Assembly: GCA_963573315.1 (NCBI GenBank)
Contig: OY752151.1
Location: forward strand, 992,001-1,056,000
Reading direction: 5' to 3'
Source of the DNA: Entomortierella parvispora
Taxonomy: Eukaryota > Mortierellomycota > Mortierellomycetes > Mortierellales > Mortierellaceae
Length of the DNA stretch: 64,000 bases
Shown piece by piece: positions 42,731-56,000 of the stretch. Each line of letters starts with the position of its first letter. Position 1 is the stretch's first letter. The notes under the pieces were generated by a model. It was not told the origin of the DNA, did not search any database, and was given only the letters and a program-made list of their open reading frames with translations. Both the position numbers and the translations under genes were made by a program.

Positions 42731-45700
42731 TTAGAGCAGCGAGGGATGGGGACTAGGCTGATGCTGCTGGACATTAGGATTATTATTATTTTGTGGTGGT
42801 TGAGGTTGCTGTTGTGGCTGCAGAGTCTGTCGATGATGATGGTGATGATGATGGTGATGGTGATGATGGTGATGCGACGGCCTCAAGGACGAGTATCCAA
42901 ACACAATCTCCATAAATTGTTGAAAAGTCCACTTCTCCACCTTATGTCGTTTCGAGATTTGCTCAATCGTCAGCGACCGCTGCTTGAACGGATGAGCATT
43001 GTGGATCATCAAACTAGAGAACGCCGATGCTGCTGTCGCAATCGTACTACTATTGTGGGCATGATGGCCCGATCCTGATCCTGATCCAGATCCAGATCCG
43101 ACTAAACCACCGATCGGAGTCGATGTCACAGAGGATGTTCCAAGGGCTGCCACCGCTCCAGACGCAATGGCTGCAACCGCGGCCGCGGTCGAGAAAGTCG
43201 TCGATGCCAAAGTGTTGCCCGTCGCGCTCGTGGAGGATGTCGTGTTGGTCCCTGACTGACCAGTGAGGCTGCCGCTAAAATACTGCTGAGACAAGGATTG
43301 GTTCGAGGTCTGTGTGCTGATCTGTGGCTGTGGATGCGACTGCGGGTTGGATGAGGAGCCCAGCAAGTTACCGGATCCATTGTTGTGTTGGAAGCCCCCA
43401 TTGACTACATTTGCTGTTGCAGTTGTAGCAGATCCAGGGGCCGATGATGCCTCCTGCCCTCCTCCATGGCTGCCAGAGTTACTAACCAATGACGATGCAG
43501 ATGCTGCGTGGGGCCCACTTCCCAGACCGGTACCCTGAGTGGTCAAAGCGGGACCCAAGAATCCTGCATTCACCATCGCTGAGGATGACGAATTGACTGC
43601 CGTACCAAGACTGACATTTGAGTTTGCCCCATTCGCATAGATGGCAGGGTTCGACTGATGGTACTGGTGACCTTGCATGGCCGAACTAATAACCGACCCT
43701 GATACTACAGTTGAATGTCCTGTCGTTCCGGATGTTCTTGAGTGGTGTTGCGACTGCTGAGCATGATGATGACTGGAGGCCGAGTTTGATACGCTGTGGG
43801 TGATTGTGACCGCTCCAGGGACCCCTGAAGAGCCTGCGAGTGTTGACAAGGACGAGGTTGTAGTTATATTGGACGAGGAAGTGGTATTAGAAGCACCCAC
43901 AAATCCTCCAGAAGGGGGCGTTGGCGGCAAAGGTGGGGGAGCTGTGGCCAATCTTGCTCCATGGATGGCTGTTTGACGGACGAGTCGACCAAGTTGAGAC
44001 AGTGGGACAACCATACCATCGACAAGCGGTCCAAAGACGGGCAAGTTCATATCACGGATGACCTCGACCGCCACCAAGCTCGATCCATGTCGGTCCTTCT
44101 TCAGAGGAGGCCGTGAGCTACGGCCGGACGAGGAGGCAGTAGGAGTATCTCCACCGTACTGATTGCGGGCCAATCTCTTTTGTTCCTCAATGGCTTCCAG
44201 ATCCAGGACTGGAGAAAGGACAATAATCACATTTCCAAAGTCGCCCCCAATGGTGTTTCGATCGTACGCTCTTGAGTGTTCTGACCAAACAATATGAACA
44301 TGGTCATTACCTACATGTCGTTTCTATGAATGGAAAAGGAGTGTGGCCTGTTAGTCTTTGAGCTTTTTCTATTTTTTCCTTACGCCTTTGAATACAAAGC
44401 ATTCGTCGAACAGAAAAAAACTACCAACCTTTTTGACCTGTCGTGGATCATCTGGTTCTGTCGGCATTCTCACCACCTCGTGGAAAAGAACTTCCAGAGT
44501 TGAGGAGCAATAATACATGGCAGTCCGTCCATTTGATCCATTTCTCTCCAAGCCGCCCATGTAGCCAGAATGGTCGGCCAAGTCCACTTCCCAGCCAAGC
44601 TCCTGAACAAACTCGTTGTAGGTTGGGCTGCCCTTGCTATTGTGCAGTATAGCTTGCTCGCTCTCCTGACCAGCCGCAACATACAACAGCGCAATCTTGA
44701 AGGTCTCTCGTCTACGGAGGAATTAAAATACAATTATAAAAGATTAGAAACTCCAGAATAACACGAACAAAAAAGAACAGCGACCATTGCAAATAAGACA
44801 TACCCTGACTTTTTGTCCAGACTCTTTAGGTCCCTGTCCAAGGAGGGCGATGGGTTCAAGAGGACAAAATTGTGCTCCTGGAATTTCTCAAAGCATAACA
44901 GTCCTAGGTGGCTCAGCAACAACCGGCTATGTTGGTAGCTGTCCAAAGGCCGCTCTGCCTCTGGTGGCATCACAGGCTGGAAAGCTTTGGCGATACAAAA
45001 GTCATCTGTCATCAAGCCACTACTAGTTGGGTCACCATGAGTCCAATTTTCCTCGCCCGAGTCCTTGGAACCATCCGTATTGCCTCCGTTCAAACGCATT
45101 CCATTCTCTGATGAGAGTGAATCAATCTCGTTCGTAAAATTTCCATCTGGTTGGGTCTTGCGTCGTCTTGGCGCAAGTTCCTTGGCACGATGGTACAGAG
45201 ATGCGTGCTGTGGATCCGAAGGGGGACCATCCTGACCAGAATCTCCGCCTTCTCCTGAAGAGCCTAGCGAAGACCAGTCAGAATTGACTACCAAGGACAT
45301 TAGGGTATTGGATCCTTGGTAAGCCTCTTCCTCCTCATCTTCCTGGTGGATCAAACTAGATCGCAGCTCTACAAGCTTGTCGTACCATGCTCGCGCTTGA
45401 GGGTCCGAGATCCGGGTATAATAATTCTCCTCTTGAACATGTCGGCTCAATTCAAAATCAATGGTGGATCGGGCTCTGCCGCTATTCCTGCCAATGGGAC
45501 CTCTTCCAGGCAGAGCAGGTACGGTATCAATGTCGGTTGAGAGTGACATTCCGTTATCCAGTTGGTTCAAGGGTGTTTTGCCGTCGAATAAACAATCAGG
45601 ATACCTGTCTCCAATGTGATGCAAAAGCTGATCCAACAGATCACCATTGCTGTCGTAATTTGTTCTATCCCAAAGAGGCATACCGTCGTCTGTTGTGGGC

Positions 45701-48700
45701 ACTGGTTGAGGAGTCGAAGAGTCTGCAATCCTGGAGGCGCGGACCGCTGCTCTCGCGGCAGGAGTATCATCTTCCCGAATCTGAATGCCCTCCCGCCAGA
45801 TCAATTGACTAGCCATTTCTCTCTTTCTTCTTCTCTGGCTGTTTCCAAACCGTTCGCTATAGCGGGAGCCAGTCCTTTGCACAGATCGGGGCCGCGTCAT
45901 TGACAGAGACCCCTCGTTTTCTACATCGAGCATCTCTCGGAAAAAGATTTCAGAGTCCCAAGCATAGCGACCCGTTTCGTCTCGGATAATCACCCGCGTG
46001 CGATGTAATCCTCCACGGTCCATTGGCGTCACTTCTTCGAGGGTAATCAGAATCGAGTCATTCAAGGCAAACACCTTTTGGTTGCTGACTTTTTCTTTTT
46101 CCTTCAAACTTGAATTTGTCGAGGCCGAATCCTCGTCCAAGCTGCTGATGTTTGACTTTTTCCTCTCCATTGGAGGCAGAGAGGTCCTGGGATCCATCCC
46201 CAAAGCAATGATTGATTTGTCCGCGCCTGGCAAAAAGGGCCCGTTATTCAAAAAGTGAACCAGATGAATCAAGGTCGCCTCCGCAGATTCTTTGACAGCT
46301 GCCTGCTCAAACTCAGTATCGACCGCTGGTCCAGTGTTGATCATCACCCGATGATGCTGGTGTATTGATTTCCCAGTAGGGTTGAAATTAGGACCACGTC
46401 GTCGGTTTGGCCTTTGATACTGTTGTTGCTGGTATTGGTATTGTTGCTGTTGCTGCTTTGCTGTTTGGATCGCGAGGGCGCGCTTGCGTTCGTTCTCAGT
46501 GGTGGGATCGGTCGAAGGAGAGGACAAGAGACCAATCTCGATGAGTTCAAAGACCCACCTTGACAGCTCCGTGTCTGCAAATATGTTGGCAGGAATAACC
46601 ATCAGCCACTCGGTCAAACATTTGAAGAAGGAAGCAATCATGATTCCACGACGTGCTTCGTTTTGGAATAGCTTAAGGTGTTCCTGCATGGCAGTAAGCA
46701 AGTGTGAGAGCACCATTTCCAGAATTATCTAGCAGAATTCGAGAAAGAAAGGTAGGACGGGTCAATAAATAAACGTGAATACAAAGTCGGATGGGAATTC
46801 TCTTGTAAGCTATAACATGTGTTACCCATCCATTGTCCTCATGATCCTGGTACATTCCAGAAAGAGTCGTGATGACCTCCACAGAGCTCTGAACGATACT
46901 GGACTCTGTCCAATAAAGATGATCCAAGACCGTCAACAAAAGCTCACTCTCCATTCCAATGTCACAAGTGATCAAGCTTGAGCTCCATTCGCTGACGATG
47001 AGCATGCCACATAGCTGAATGAGCATGCTATGGGTATCCCAGAATTTTCCAAGAGGCTTGACATGAGCCTCTGCAACGGTCAGATCCAAGACAAGTCGTG
47101 TAAACGACTGCTTATACGACAAAAGGTCCGATCTCGACTGTGGGACACTATCTTCCTTGTCGTAGATTTCGCCGAAACTGGAATGATCAAAGTCGTAGAA
47201 GAGCATGCTGACAGAGCAGAGAATCGCAAATGCCTGTTTCCGGATGTAATGGCTGACGCCGTCTTTCAAATGTCCATCCTTCAGAAGCTAGAGATATGAG
47301 GATATGAGGAATGAATATCGACAACGGTTTCATGTGAGTGATGAATTTGTGATCTCAAAGCTATTACTGTCTTGTCCAGAACGAGAAACATACCATTTGC
47401 CTTATCGCGTTCAAGAACGGAAGAACCAGAACATGACTTCCAGGAAGAGACAAAGTGAACAGTCTGCTACTGTTGGCCAGAATCGAGTGCCCGATCAACG
47501 CATCCTCGATCAAAAGACCCTATAGGATAGGGATGGAGAATATGTAGATGTCAATTAAAAATATTTGAAAGACATCAAGCATGCCAATAGCAAGCACAGG
47601 AACTTACTCGAATGATGCACTGGTAAAACATATGGTAATTCTCGGGATCAAAGTCCTGGTCATACCGACGGCTCATCATTCGACAGAGTCCTCCGTAAAT
47701 AGCTGGAAGTCCAACGCCACCATCGCTGTTGCTCCTTGCCGCCTCAAAGAACCATGGAGCAAAATCATAAAGTGGGGGGATCACAGTTGCCGTGGAAGGT
47801 TGGTTCGCTCGCGCCTGATTCAAGAGATCCCAAACATCAATGATGCACAGCATCACTTCTGTTTTCACCAAAGGAAGCTGTAGAGAAATGGTACAAAAGA
47901 AAGAGTCAGGAAAACGCTGAGCAAAAAAAGCCATCCTGGCTCTTGGTTGCCAAGGATTGGCAGTCTCACCTGGATTTCATTTGGATTCCCAAACGAACAG
48001 ACAATGTTTTTCCAAACCAACAAAATCTCCTCTGCCGTGTGCCCTTTCAAAGACACATTGACAAAGTCAGGCGCATTAAAGATGCCGTACAGCGACGACA
48101 ACCTTTCCACGATAGGATCTAGATGCAAACTGTCTGGTCCATGAAACGACAGTGAGGATGCTCGGGAAGGCTATTGAAGGATTAGAGATGTCAGTCATCG
48201 GTAATCGAAGAGTGACATAACCAGGAAGGATGAGAATTTGAAGATTCGTTTACCTTTTCTTCTGTAATCTCCACGGTTTCGGCGAGAGCAGATATATGAG
48301 ATCCAACTTGGTCATAGTCTTCTTCATCTACTTCACCCACATCCACTCGGACGTTGGATAGGTAATCGCGTCCCAAATCTCGAGGCGGCAGATACCCCAC
48401 ATGACCGAGCATTGAAGGGGCATAGGCAGAGTTTGGATTTGCTCCGCCAGCTTTTGCAGGATCATAATGAACGCTGTTGGCTCTGCGAGAAGACCGATCT
48501 CCTGGGAGTGGATACGTATGGTGAGAATAGGCAACTCCCTGGGATGACAATAGCTCACCACCTATCGAATGTCGCATCGAATTGTCTACTTTGGAAGTGA
48601 GATATCGGGAGTGACGGAACTTGTCCGACATTTTTCTGGCATGTCTGGCAGTCGATGCTTGTGAGGGTTTGGTTGTCTGAGAATCCAAATCGACTAGGAA

Positions 48701-51700
48701 GACCTCGTGCGCCAAGGAGTGTGTCAGTCGAAGCGACCAGCGCTAAAAGGGTCAGAGACAAGAGTCAGTTTCAGCTTTAAGCACATTCTACTACTTGCAT
48801 GAGGGAACACAATCTCATTCTTACAGCCCACTGAGCAACTGCTTGCGGCCAGCGCAAACTATCAATCATGGTTCGCCGCAAGGCAATCCACTGGGAGTTT
48901 GACACTTGGGGGCAACGAGTATAAGCGCAAAGTACAGTCTAAAACCGGGGGGAGGGGGGGAGGATTGAGTGTACCGTTAGAAAAACGCATCCGAGACACC
49001 ATCAATAGAGCAGGAACCTTGGAAAGAGTCATGTACCTCAATGATGTGAGCTGCTAGCTCATCAATCAAAGGGGCAGGAATGGGGAGAGCATATTTCTCT
49101 GGCATGTTCATGACCCTTCTCTGAATCTCCAGTAACGAGTTCAGTAACACATCCCAACTCTGAGAGTCCATCTCAATTTGTCCTTTTGTCATGATTGCTC
49201 TGAGCAGACCTATAACGTCCTTGTACAAGCTATACAAAGCGTCGACATCAAGCTTGATGTGGTTTCCTGTCGAACCAAGAGCCTCTGAGGATGAGTTGGA
49301 CCCCATATCCTGGATGGTGGAGGGGTTCTCAGAAAAGACATTTGTCAGTAATTGGAAATATCGACAGAGGAACGAGTTTGCAATCGAATACGGCTCATAG
49401 GGACTGCCGATGGGTTGAGAAGTTTGATCCTGAATTCCAGAGGACACAGAGGATGCGGAGGCTGAGTGCTGAGATCCCTGGGCTCTGTTGGATGTGCTGC
49501 GGAGGAAAGACGGGCGTTCTTCTTCCCCACTGAGACACCATACTCCAACAATATGAACTGCTCCACGAACAATATCCTTGTACTGCGGATGTCCCGGGGG
49601 TAAACTCAAGCCCTGTCGAACGATTTCGTGCATCATCTCCCTGTTGATTTCGGACGAATAGACAATCGACTTAAGGATAGGCGTAGCCGGCGATGTATGC
49701 GTCAGAGGCGAATTGAACTCGTTGCTGTCCAGACAGTACTGGATCACAAAGCTAATGATCGTCCTCAAGATCGTCGGTGGACAGGTTTTGTATCCGAATT
49801 CTGTGCGACCCGATTTAAGAAATAGGTCAGTCTCTCCAAACCAACGCCAGAGGAACAGTAATCTTTGAAGTAAGTGTTTTTCATTTGAGTACCTTTTCCT
49901 TCGTCCTTGAGCAGGTTCAATTTTCGAGCGCATTCAGGGAAGACCTTGACAAGATAATATTTTTTGATAATATCAAACATGAATCGGGCAGCTGCCATTC
50001 CAGCATCAATTCCAAAGCCAACCGCAATCCCGTCACCCAAGTCTCCGTCAGCCTCCAGGGGATGGTGTGAATTGATAGACTCTATCTCCCCCGGAGGTGG
50101 CAACGACCCCGCGGCTACGTAGGCGAGACGAACAATGTTGGCCAGAAATATTTGGAATAGTTGAATGCTGTCCTGAAAGGTGGGTGGCGACGGGTTGGGA
50201 CAAATGGAGGGTCCATCGGCTATAATCAAAACGGGGGAAAAAATGTCAGTATTCTCACTATTGACTGGTGGAGAAAAAGTAAGATACGACACACACATAC
50301 ATTGTAAAAGCTCTTGTCTCAAATTAACATAGGCAAGTTCAAAATACTGCGAGACGACTCGAGCCGTCTTCCGTCCTGAGCTCCCGCTGCTTATGGGAGG
50401 TAGTTTTGTCTGAGATGTACTGGCATGGTCGATAGATAGGTCCTCCCCGTCGTACATGAACAGATCCAGAGAAATAGCATTAGAGAATAGGTATATTGCT
50501 TCGGGATACTCGATGGTCTGATCGTTGATCCAGAGGAGTAAGAGACGAAATCCAAAGATACGGATCCGAGGGTGGTTCTTATGGCAGAGGACCTGTGCCA
50601 ACATGTTTGCTAAATAAAGTAGAGATCACTCAATATTAGTAAAATAAGTAAAAGACGGAATACTAGCAAATCATTGAGACTCTAGATTGTCCTCCAATGC
50701 GACCGGTGTTTACCAATGGGCCTCCTGTTCCATCCATTCTTCATCCTGTCAGGGAGGTAGAGAAATATCAAGCGGAGCAAAAGGAGCGATTTTTGGACCG
50801 CCAGGACTTCCTTGCTCTGAAGACCGTTGTTGCGATCTGGCTTTTGTTTGAATTTTTCAATCTGATGCCAGAACGAGTCGTGGGTGACTGCAAAGACTTG
50901 GTCTGCATGATCCTGGAAAAACCTTGCCTGGTCAAACTCGAAAGTGACATCTACATTGGCACGACAAAGATTGATTTGTTTAGCAAATGACCCCCAACAA
51001 CAGCATTTGACGAGACAACGGAAAGATTCCGGGTAGTTTGCAAGGCATCCTAACATACCGATAAAAGCCCAAAGTGATGCCGCACGCGCCTTTGGCTTTG
51101 CCTTTTCATCCATGAAGACTTTTGCCTTCTTGAGTGCTTTCTCAATCGAAGCCGACCCGCCAACGATACTTCCTTTCCCTGCACTGTCTCGATGGCTTCC
51201 CTCCTGATTGCTCGATCCAGGGCCATAATGGGGAGCTAGTCCTGTGTGAAAGGCAGTGGCGGTGAGAGGCGGAGTAGCATAAGAATTGGAGCTATGGCTT
51301 GAATCCTCTTGCAAATGACCGATGACTGCAGGCAACGTTTTTCGAGTTCGAGCAGACGCTCGAGGCGAACTGAAGGAGGCAATCTTGCTAAAGTTGCTTT
51401 CAAAATGCGACTGTTGGGACGTGGACGCGAGCTGCTCCTGGCTTGTCGTGCGCAAACCGTCGCTCGGAGTATGGAGCGACCCCGGGCTGGCAAGAGCAGA
51501 TCCGCCTAGATTATACGGCAGGTTCTTGAACGACTCTGGTGTAGAGGGAGCATCGATGACGGCAGACTTGCGTCTAGAGGAGAGCAGAGGCGAAAACGCC
51601 TGACTGAAACGCGCGGCGGCGGTGGTGGCGAGACTTGAGGTCGGGGTCTGCAAGGGCCCAATAGACGAGGGCGAGTTTGCTTGGTTCCCGTGGGTGGATG

Positions 51701-52040
51701 AGCTGCTGCTGCTGACCTGCAGAGGCCTGGGGATGGGAGCGGAATAATGGTGCTGATGGGCGGTCTGATGCTGTTGTTGCTGTTGTTGCTGTTGCTGCTG
51801 CTGCTGGTACTGTAGTAAATGTCGGTATCCGGGGCGAGGCGAGGATGGCAAGTCGGCATGGGAAATGATGGGCGCATGTGGCACAGAGGGTGAGGATGGG
51901 GTGAATTCGCCGGTGCCTGGCCCTGGCCCTGGGGTGGATGTGGTGGCTATTGGAGGCAGCGAGTCCCGACTGGGGCGGATGGGTCGCACATGGTCAAAGT
52001 CATCAAAGGGATGGCGGTCAGTCTGACCACGAGGGTCCAT
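42731..52040 (-). CDS. RALGAPA: RalGAP-alpha-like GTPase-activating protein, 13 exons
   Basis: Exons 52040-50714, 50609-50301, 50219-49893, 49833-49037, 48938-48825, 48742-48254, 48170-47970, 47877-47608, 47519-47394, 47287-46826, 46728-44804, 44711-44429, 44323-42731; total 2,740 residues with all phases agreeing. The start is ACCATGG at 52040. After about 330 disordered residues (Gln run, Ser/Pro) comes the RalGAP-alpha N-terminal helical block, with LYLPDRMKNGW and FRLLLLWIN matching its LPERIHxxW and VRLFLLWL. A long helical region follows. The Rap/Ran-GAP domain spans about residues 2120-2330 (ELGWEVDLADHSGYMGGL; RHVGNDHVHIVWSEH), with the catalytic Asn thumb at about Asn-2216. It should stimulate GTP hydrolysis on a Ral/Rheb/Rap-type GTPase. 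The C-terminal 350 residues are Ser/Gly/Thr-rich and include 14 consecutive His. A short 59-nt intron (49892-49834) is the weakest junction. Confidence 0.87.
42840..42882 (-). repeat. CAT/CAC repeat encoding 14 histidines
   Basis: Fourteen consecutive His codons, mixed CAT and CAC, in the disordered C-terminal tail of the RalGAP-like protein. Confidence 0.9.
51755..51815 (-). repeat. CAA/CAG repeat encoding poly-Gln
   Basis: Run of CAG/CAA codons (with one His) in exon 1 of the RalGAP-like gene. Confidence 0.85.
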
Positions 52041-53050
52041 GGTAGGGGGCAAGGAGCGCTCTCTGGACGCGCGGTTGAAGAGGAGAGGAAGGAAGGGAGC
52101 AAGGGAGAGGGAGAGAGAGAGAAAGAGAAGAAGAAATAAAGCGAGTTGAGAACAGAGTGGGGGTGGGCAGGCTCAAGATGGGTGGTTTCGAGATGAGGGT
52201 GATGGAGAGAGGAGACAAGGGAGCAGAAGGGGAGGAGCATGGACCAAAAAGACATGCATCAAGGTTGCAATAGGTGAATGTGTGTGTGTGTGAGTGTGTT
52301 TGACAGTCCTGTGTGTGCAAGTGTGCGGTGCTGCAATCAATCGTGTCTAGTGGGACAGGGTCCAATGTCTCTCTTTAGACTTGTCAAGTTGCCACCTCTC
52401 TTTATTCCTCTCTCTCTTTCTCTCTCTCTGTCCATGGTCTCTTGCTCTGCTTCTCTCTCGGCCTCTCTAACTCTCGCCCATCCTCTCTCGCTCTCTCGCC
52501 CTCTCCCTGTCTGCACATCTCTCTTTCCCTCCTCTTCTCTCCTCCCTCCCTCCTCCTCTGACAAACACGGTCCCCGATGAAATCACCACGTGACTATTCT
52601 TCCCTTTCCTTTTCCCTTGCTTCCTTCCTTCCTTCCTTTCCTTTCCTCGCATGCACACAAATCGTATCGTCCGTTTCATTCATTATTATTTTCATTCCTT
52701 CGTCCCTCCCTCTTTTCCCTTCCCTTTCCCTTTCCTTTTTCCTTTCATTCATCAATCCAAATCCATTCCAGCCCGGCCTGGCCCCAGTCGCATCCTTCGC
52801 TCTCTCCACCTTCTCCTTTTCCCCTTCATTCTCACTCTTCCATCTCAGCAAACGCGGATGGTGAACATACCCTGAACACCCTCTTTTCACTTTCGCTTCC
52901 TCTTGCTGTCCTCCACCCCTCCTTGCTCTGCCCCCTTTTCACCTTCTATCTTTTCTTTTTTGTATTCCGTATTCACAGAGCACAACCAACGGACAACAAC
53001 CGCCCCTTCCCTCCTCTCTCTCTCTCTGTTACCTCTCTATCCACCACACC
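52041..53050. promoter_or_regulatory. Bidirectional promoter region RalGAP / muniscin
   Basis: 1,010 nt separate the two divergent start codons. The side next to RalGAP is GA-rich on plus, a TG run (about 52278-52300) lies near the middle, and the muniscin side is almost continuously CT-rich with CTTTCC repeats, the usual fungal leader composition. No convincing TATA box; no ORF with a recognisable domain. Confidence 0.55.
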
Positions 53051-56000
53051 ATGGGTTTCGCAGAGGCATTTTTGGTAAGAAGGACAGGACCACAGCGACA
53101 ATGACCATCCTTCAATCCCAACGAGCAATGTCATCAAATGGGCAACATTGGACTTGAAGCAACAAAAACCGCACGAGCACCCAAAGCCAGTGCTCCCCCC
53201 GACCCTCAGTTCTATCGGGTTCTTGTTTATCCTTCTCCATTGCATCATTCGCCATCTCTTTCGTGTCGCCAAACTGGACATCGCGCTAATTGCGGATCAG
53301 CAACCACTCGCGTGCACATGCTTCTCCACGCTTTGCTCATTCTCTGCTTGCTCTCTTTTCTTTAATGCCATAGACTGAACGTCCACAGGATGGACTGGAT
53401 GTAGTCCAAGCCCGTCTTCGGAAGGGCAAGCAACTGCATGAGCAGTTTGCCAATTACTTCAAAGAACGGTAGGGATCGTGTGTGTCGCAAGCGCAGAAGG
53501 ACCGGGCTTGTGTTTCGCGTCCGGGGATTTCAGTCTTTTCTTGCTCTTTCCCTCTCACACCGATCCCCACACCGCCAACTAACACGCATATCCGTCCGAC
53601 ACCATCTGCATGCTTGGAATAGCGCCCACATCGAGGACATGTATGCCAAGAATATCACGAAAGCATTCCAGAAGCACTTTGTTACCGACACGCAGGCCCT
53701 TGGGTACGTTAATGCTTGTCCCTGCCCCGAAAATGTTTACCTGTCGAGATGTTGCATCTGGCTCCCTCGCTCACACAACTCGGGCGGCTGTTTTTTTGTG
53801 CTTCCTCAATCCGTTTGCAATATAGAACCTTCACTGCGCCCTGGGAAAAGCTGTCGGCCGAATCTCTAGAGCTGGCGACGCTCCATGGCCAATTCTCGCT
53901 GAGAATCTCAAATGAAATTGAAAGACCCCTGCGCGACTACGCTCGGACACACCCAGACTGGCAAAACCTGACCTTGGTAAGCGTCATCCCTGACTACGCA
54001 ATAGAACGAGTTTTCTCTTTGTTCCCTTCGTCCTCTTGCTCTTCTCCGACCATCATTAACCTAAAATTGGGAACTGTGGCGGCAAATGATTATTAGGCAG
54101 AGACAAACTGCAATCGGATCGCAAAGGAGTTTGACGAGAAGCAGACCAAGGTCGCAAAGTACACCAAGGCCGTTGAGCGTGTTTCTGGCAAGAAGGCCGA
54201 CGCCACCGGTAAGGACGAACCCTGGATTCTGAAAGCTTCTTCATCCTTTTTTTCGGTTCCAGCCTGCTCTCTTTACTCTCAGTTATGGAGAGCAGAAAGC
54301 TCCAAACTGAAGGGGACGGTTTTTGGTTCTACCCCTACGGGAGCAGATGGTCTTTTTTGAGAGCAATGGTCCCACGATATGGCTCATCATACACTAACAT
54401 GGCCTTCGAGGCGGTTCTAATTTTCTTCTATTGCTCCAGAGCAAAAATTGATGGACTACACCAAACAATTGGAGGGCACAAGGACAGCATGGAGATTGGA
54501 GGGGCCAGTTGTTCTGCAGGTACCGTCCAGTAAACAAAAATCAAATCGAGGCTCCTGGAAATAGATGCTTTTAACGGCACGGAGGCATTTTTCGATATTT
54601 TCCGGATGACTGCATGGATTACTGAATACGCTCCTCTGCCACACTTCATCTTTTTGACTTTGAGTAGAAGTACCAGGATGTCGACCATGGTCGCCTGGAT
54701 CATTTGAAGAGCATCGTGTCCGCTTTTGAGGCTATTCAAAATGAAACTGCATTGCAGATCGCGGAGGTAAACTGCTCGTATCCAACGTTTTTCATTGTTA
54801 ATTACATGATGATTTCTCTGTTGCTTACCAGAGTGATGCCTCATTGCAAAATTGCTTAGATGTCTGGTCGAACCTCAGGATCCGTAGCAGAGTTTGACCC
54901 AATTCTGGATTTGGAACTGTACTCTTCTGAGATGTCTGTGAACATGCAGTGTAAGGGATATTGCCTTACCATGGCCTTCTGAAAGAAAAAACTGGAACCA
55001 TTCAAAACCTGACCTTTTATGTTTTCGCCAACATAGCCTTAGGACAGCATGATGCTAAATCTGTTGTGTCTACCACCTCTCATCACAGCAACGGTGACAG
55101 TAAGTACCTCTAGGCTACTTCCATAAGTCAACGGATATACTTGAATGAGGATACTGATAGACATCATTATTCTTATTTGTAGCTGTTGGAAGCATGGATA
55201 CCCGGAGGGCTAATGGTGCCCATAAGCGTGGTCTGACAGGGAGCAGCCAAATAAGGTACAAGGACATGACTTTTCTAATTGATTAATACTGACATTCCAT
55301 TCCACAATGTCTAATTCGTGCCCTTTGCTTGTTCTCAAACAACTCAGCAATGTCTCTTACTCAACGGACCGATCCTTTCAACAATCAAAATCTGGAAGTA
55401 GCGAACAGACGAGACCTTCTGATCCTCAAGAACACATTCGATCCACCTCCAGTGTCCTTGGGAGTGCTCTTGACGTCGTAAGATGCATACAAAAATGAAC
55501 TCGCTGTTTAATATCAGTCTAAGCATTGGATTGTAGGTTTTAACTGGAAATTCCTCTTCTGTTTCTAGCCTACGAACAATACTAGCAGCCAAGTGGATGC
55601 TGAGGGATTCACAATCCCGCCCTCTGACAACAGTCCATGGTCTGATGCTGGAGTTAGTAGCATCTATGACGATGAGCGCTCAGAGACCAGCAGGTAAAGA
55701 AATAGCCTGCTCCTCATACACCTGTTTTCAACATGCAATGCCTGACTTTTCTGTTGTTTTATGCTCTTTAGCTTTTCTCAACAGCCAAAAATGCAAATGG
55801 AAATCAGACAGGATTCGGTGTCAGAGAGCAACGACGAGGCGCGTGCTGCCTTGGAGAGAGTAACTTCGACCTTGAAGCAGACAAAGACTATCAGCCGCAG
55901 ACATCCAGGACGTCGCGAGTATGCCTTGTCCCTTTTTGCTACCACAAGCGCTCAACCAACGTTGACTTTTGTCATTAACCTTCAACCTTTCACTTTTACT

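Noticed and set aside
52590-53078. 162-codon Ser/Pro/Phe ORF in the muniscin leader
   Set aside because: Low-complexity translation of CTTTCC-type repeats upstream of the real ATG at 53051.
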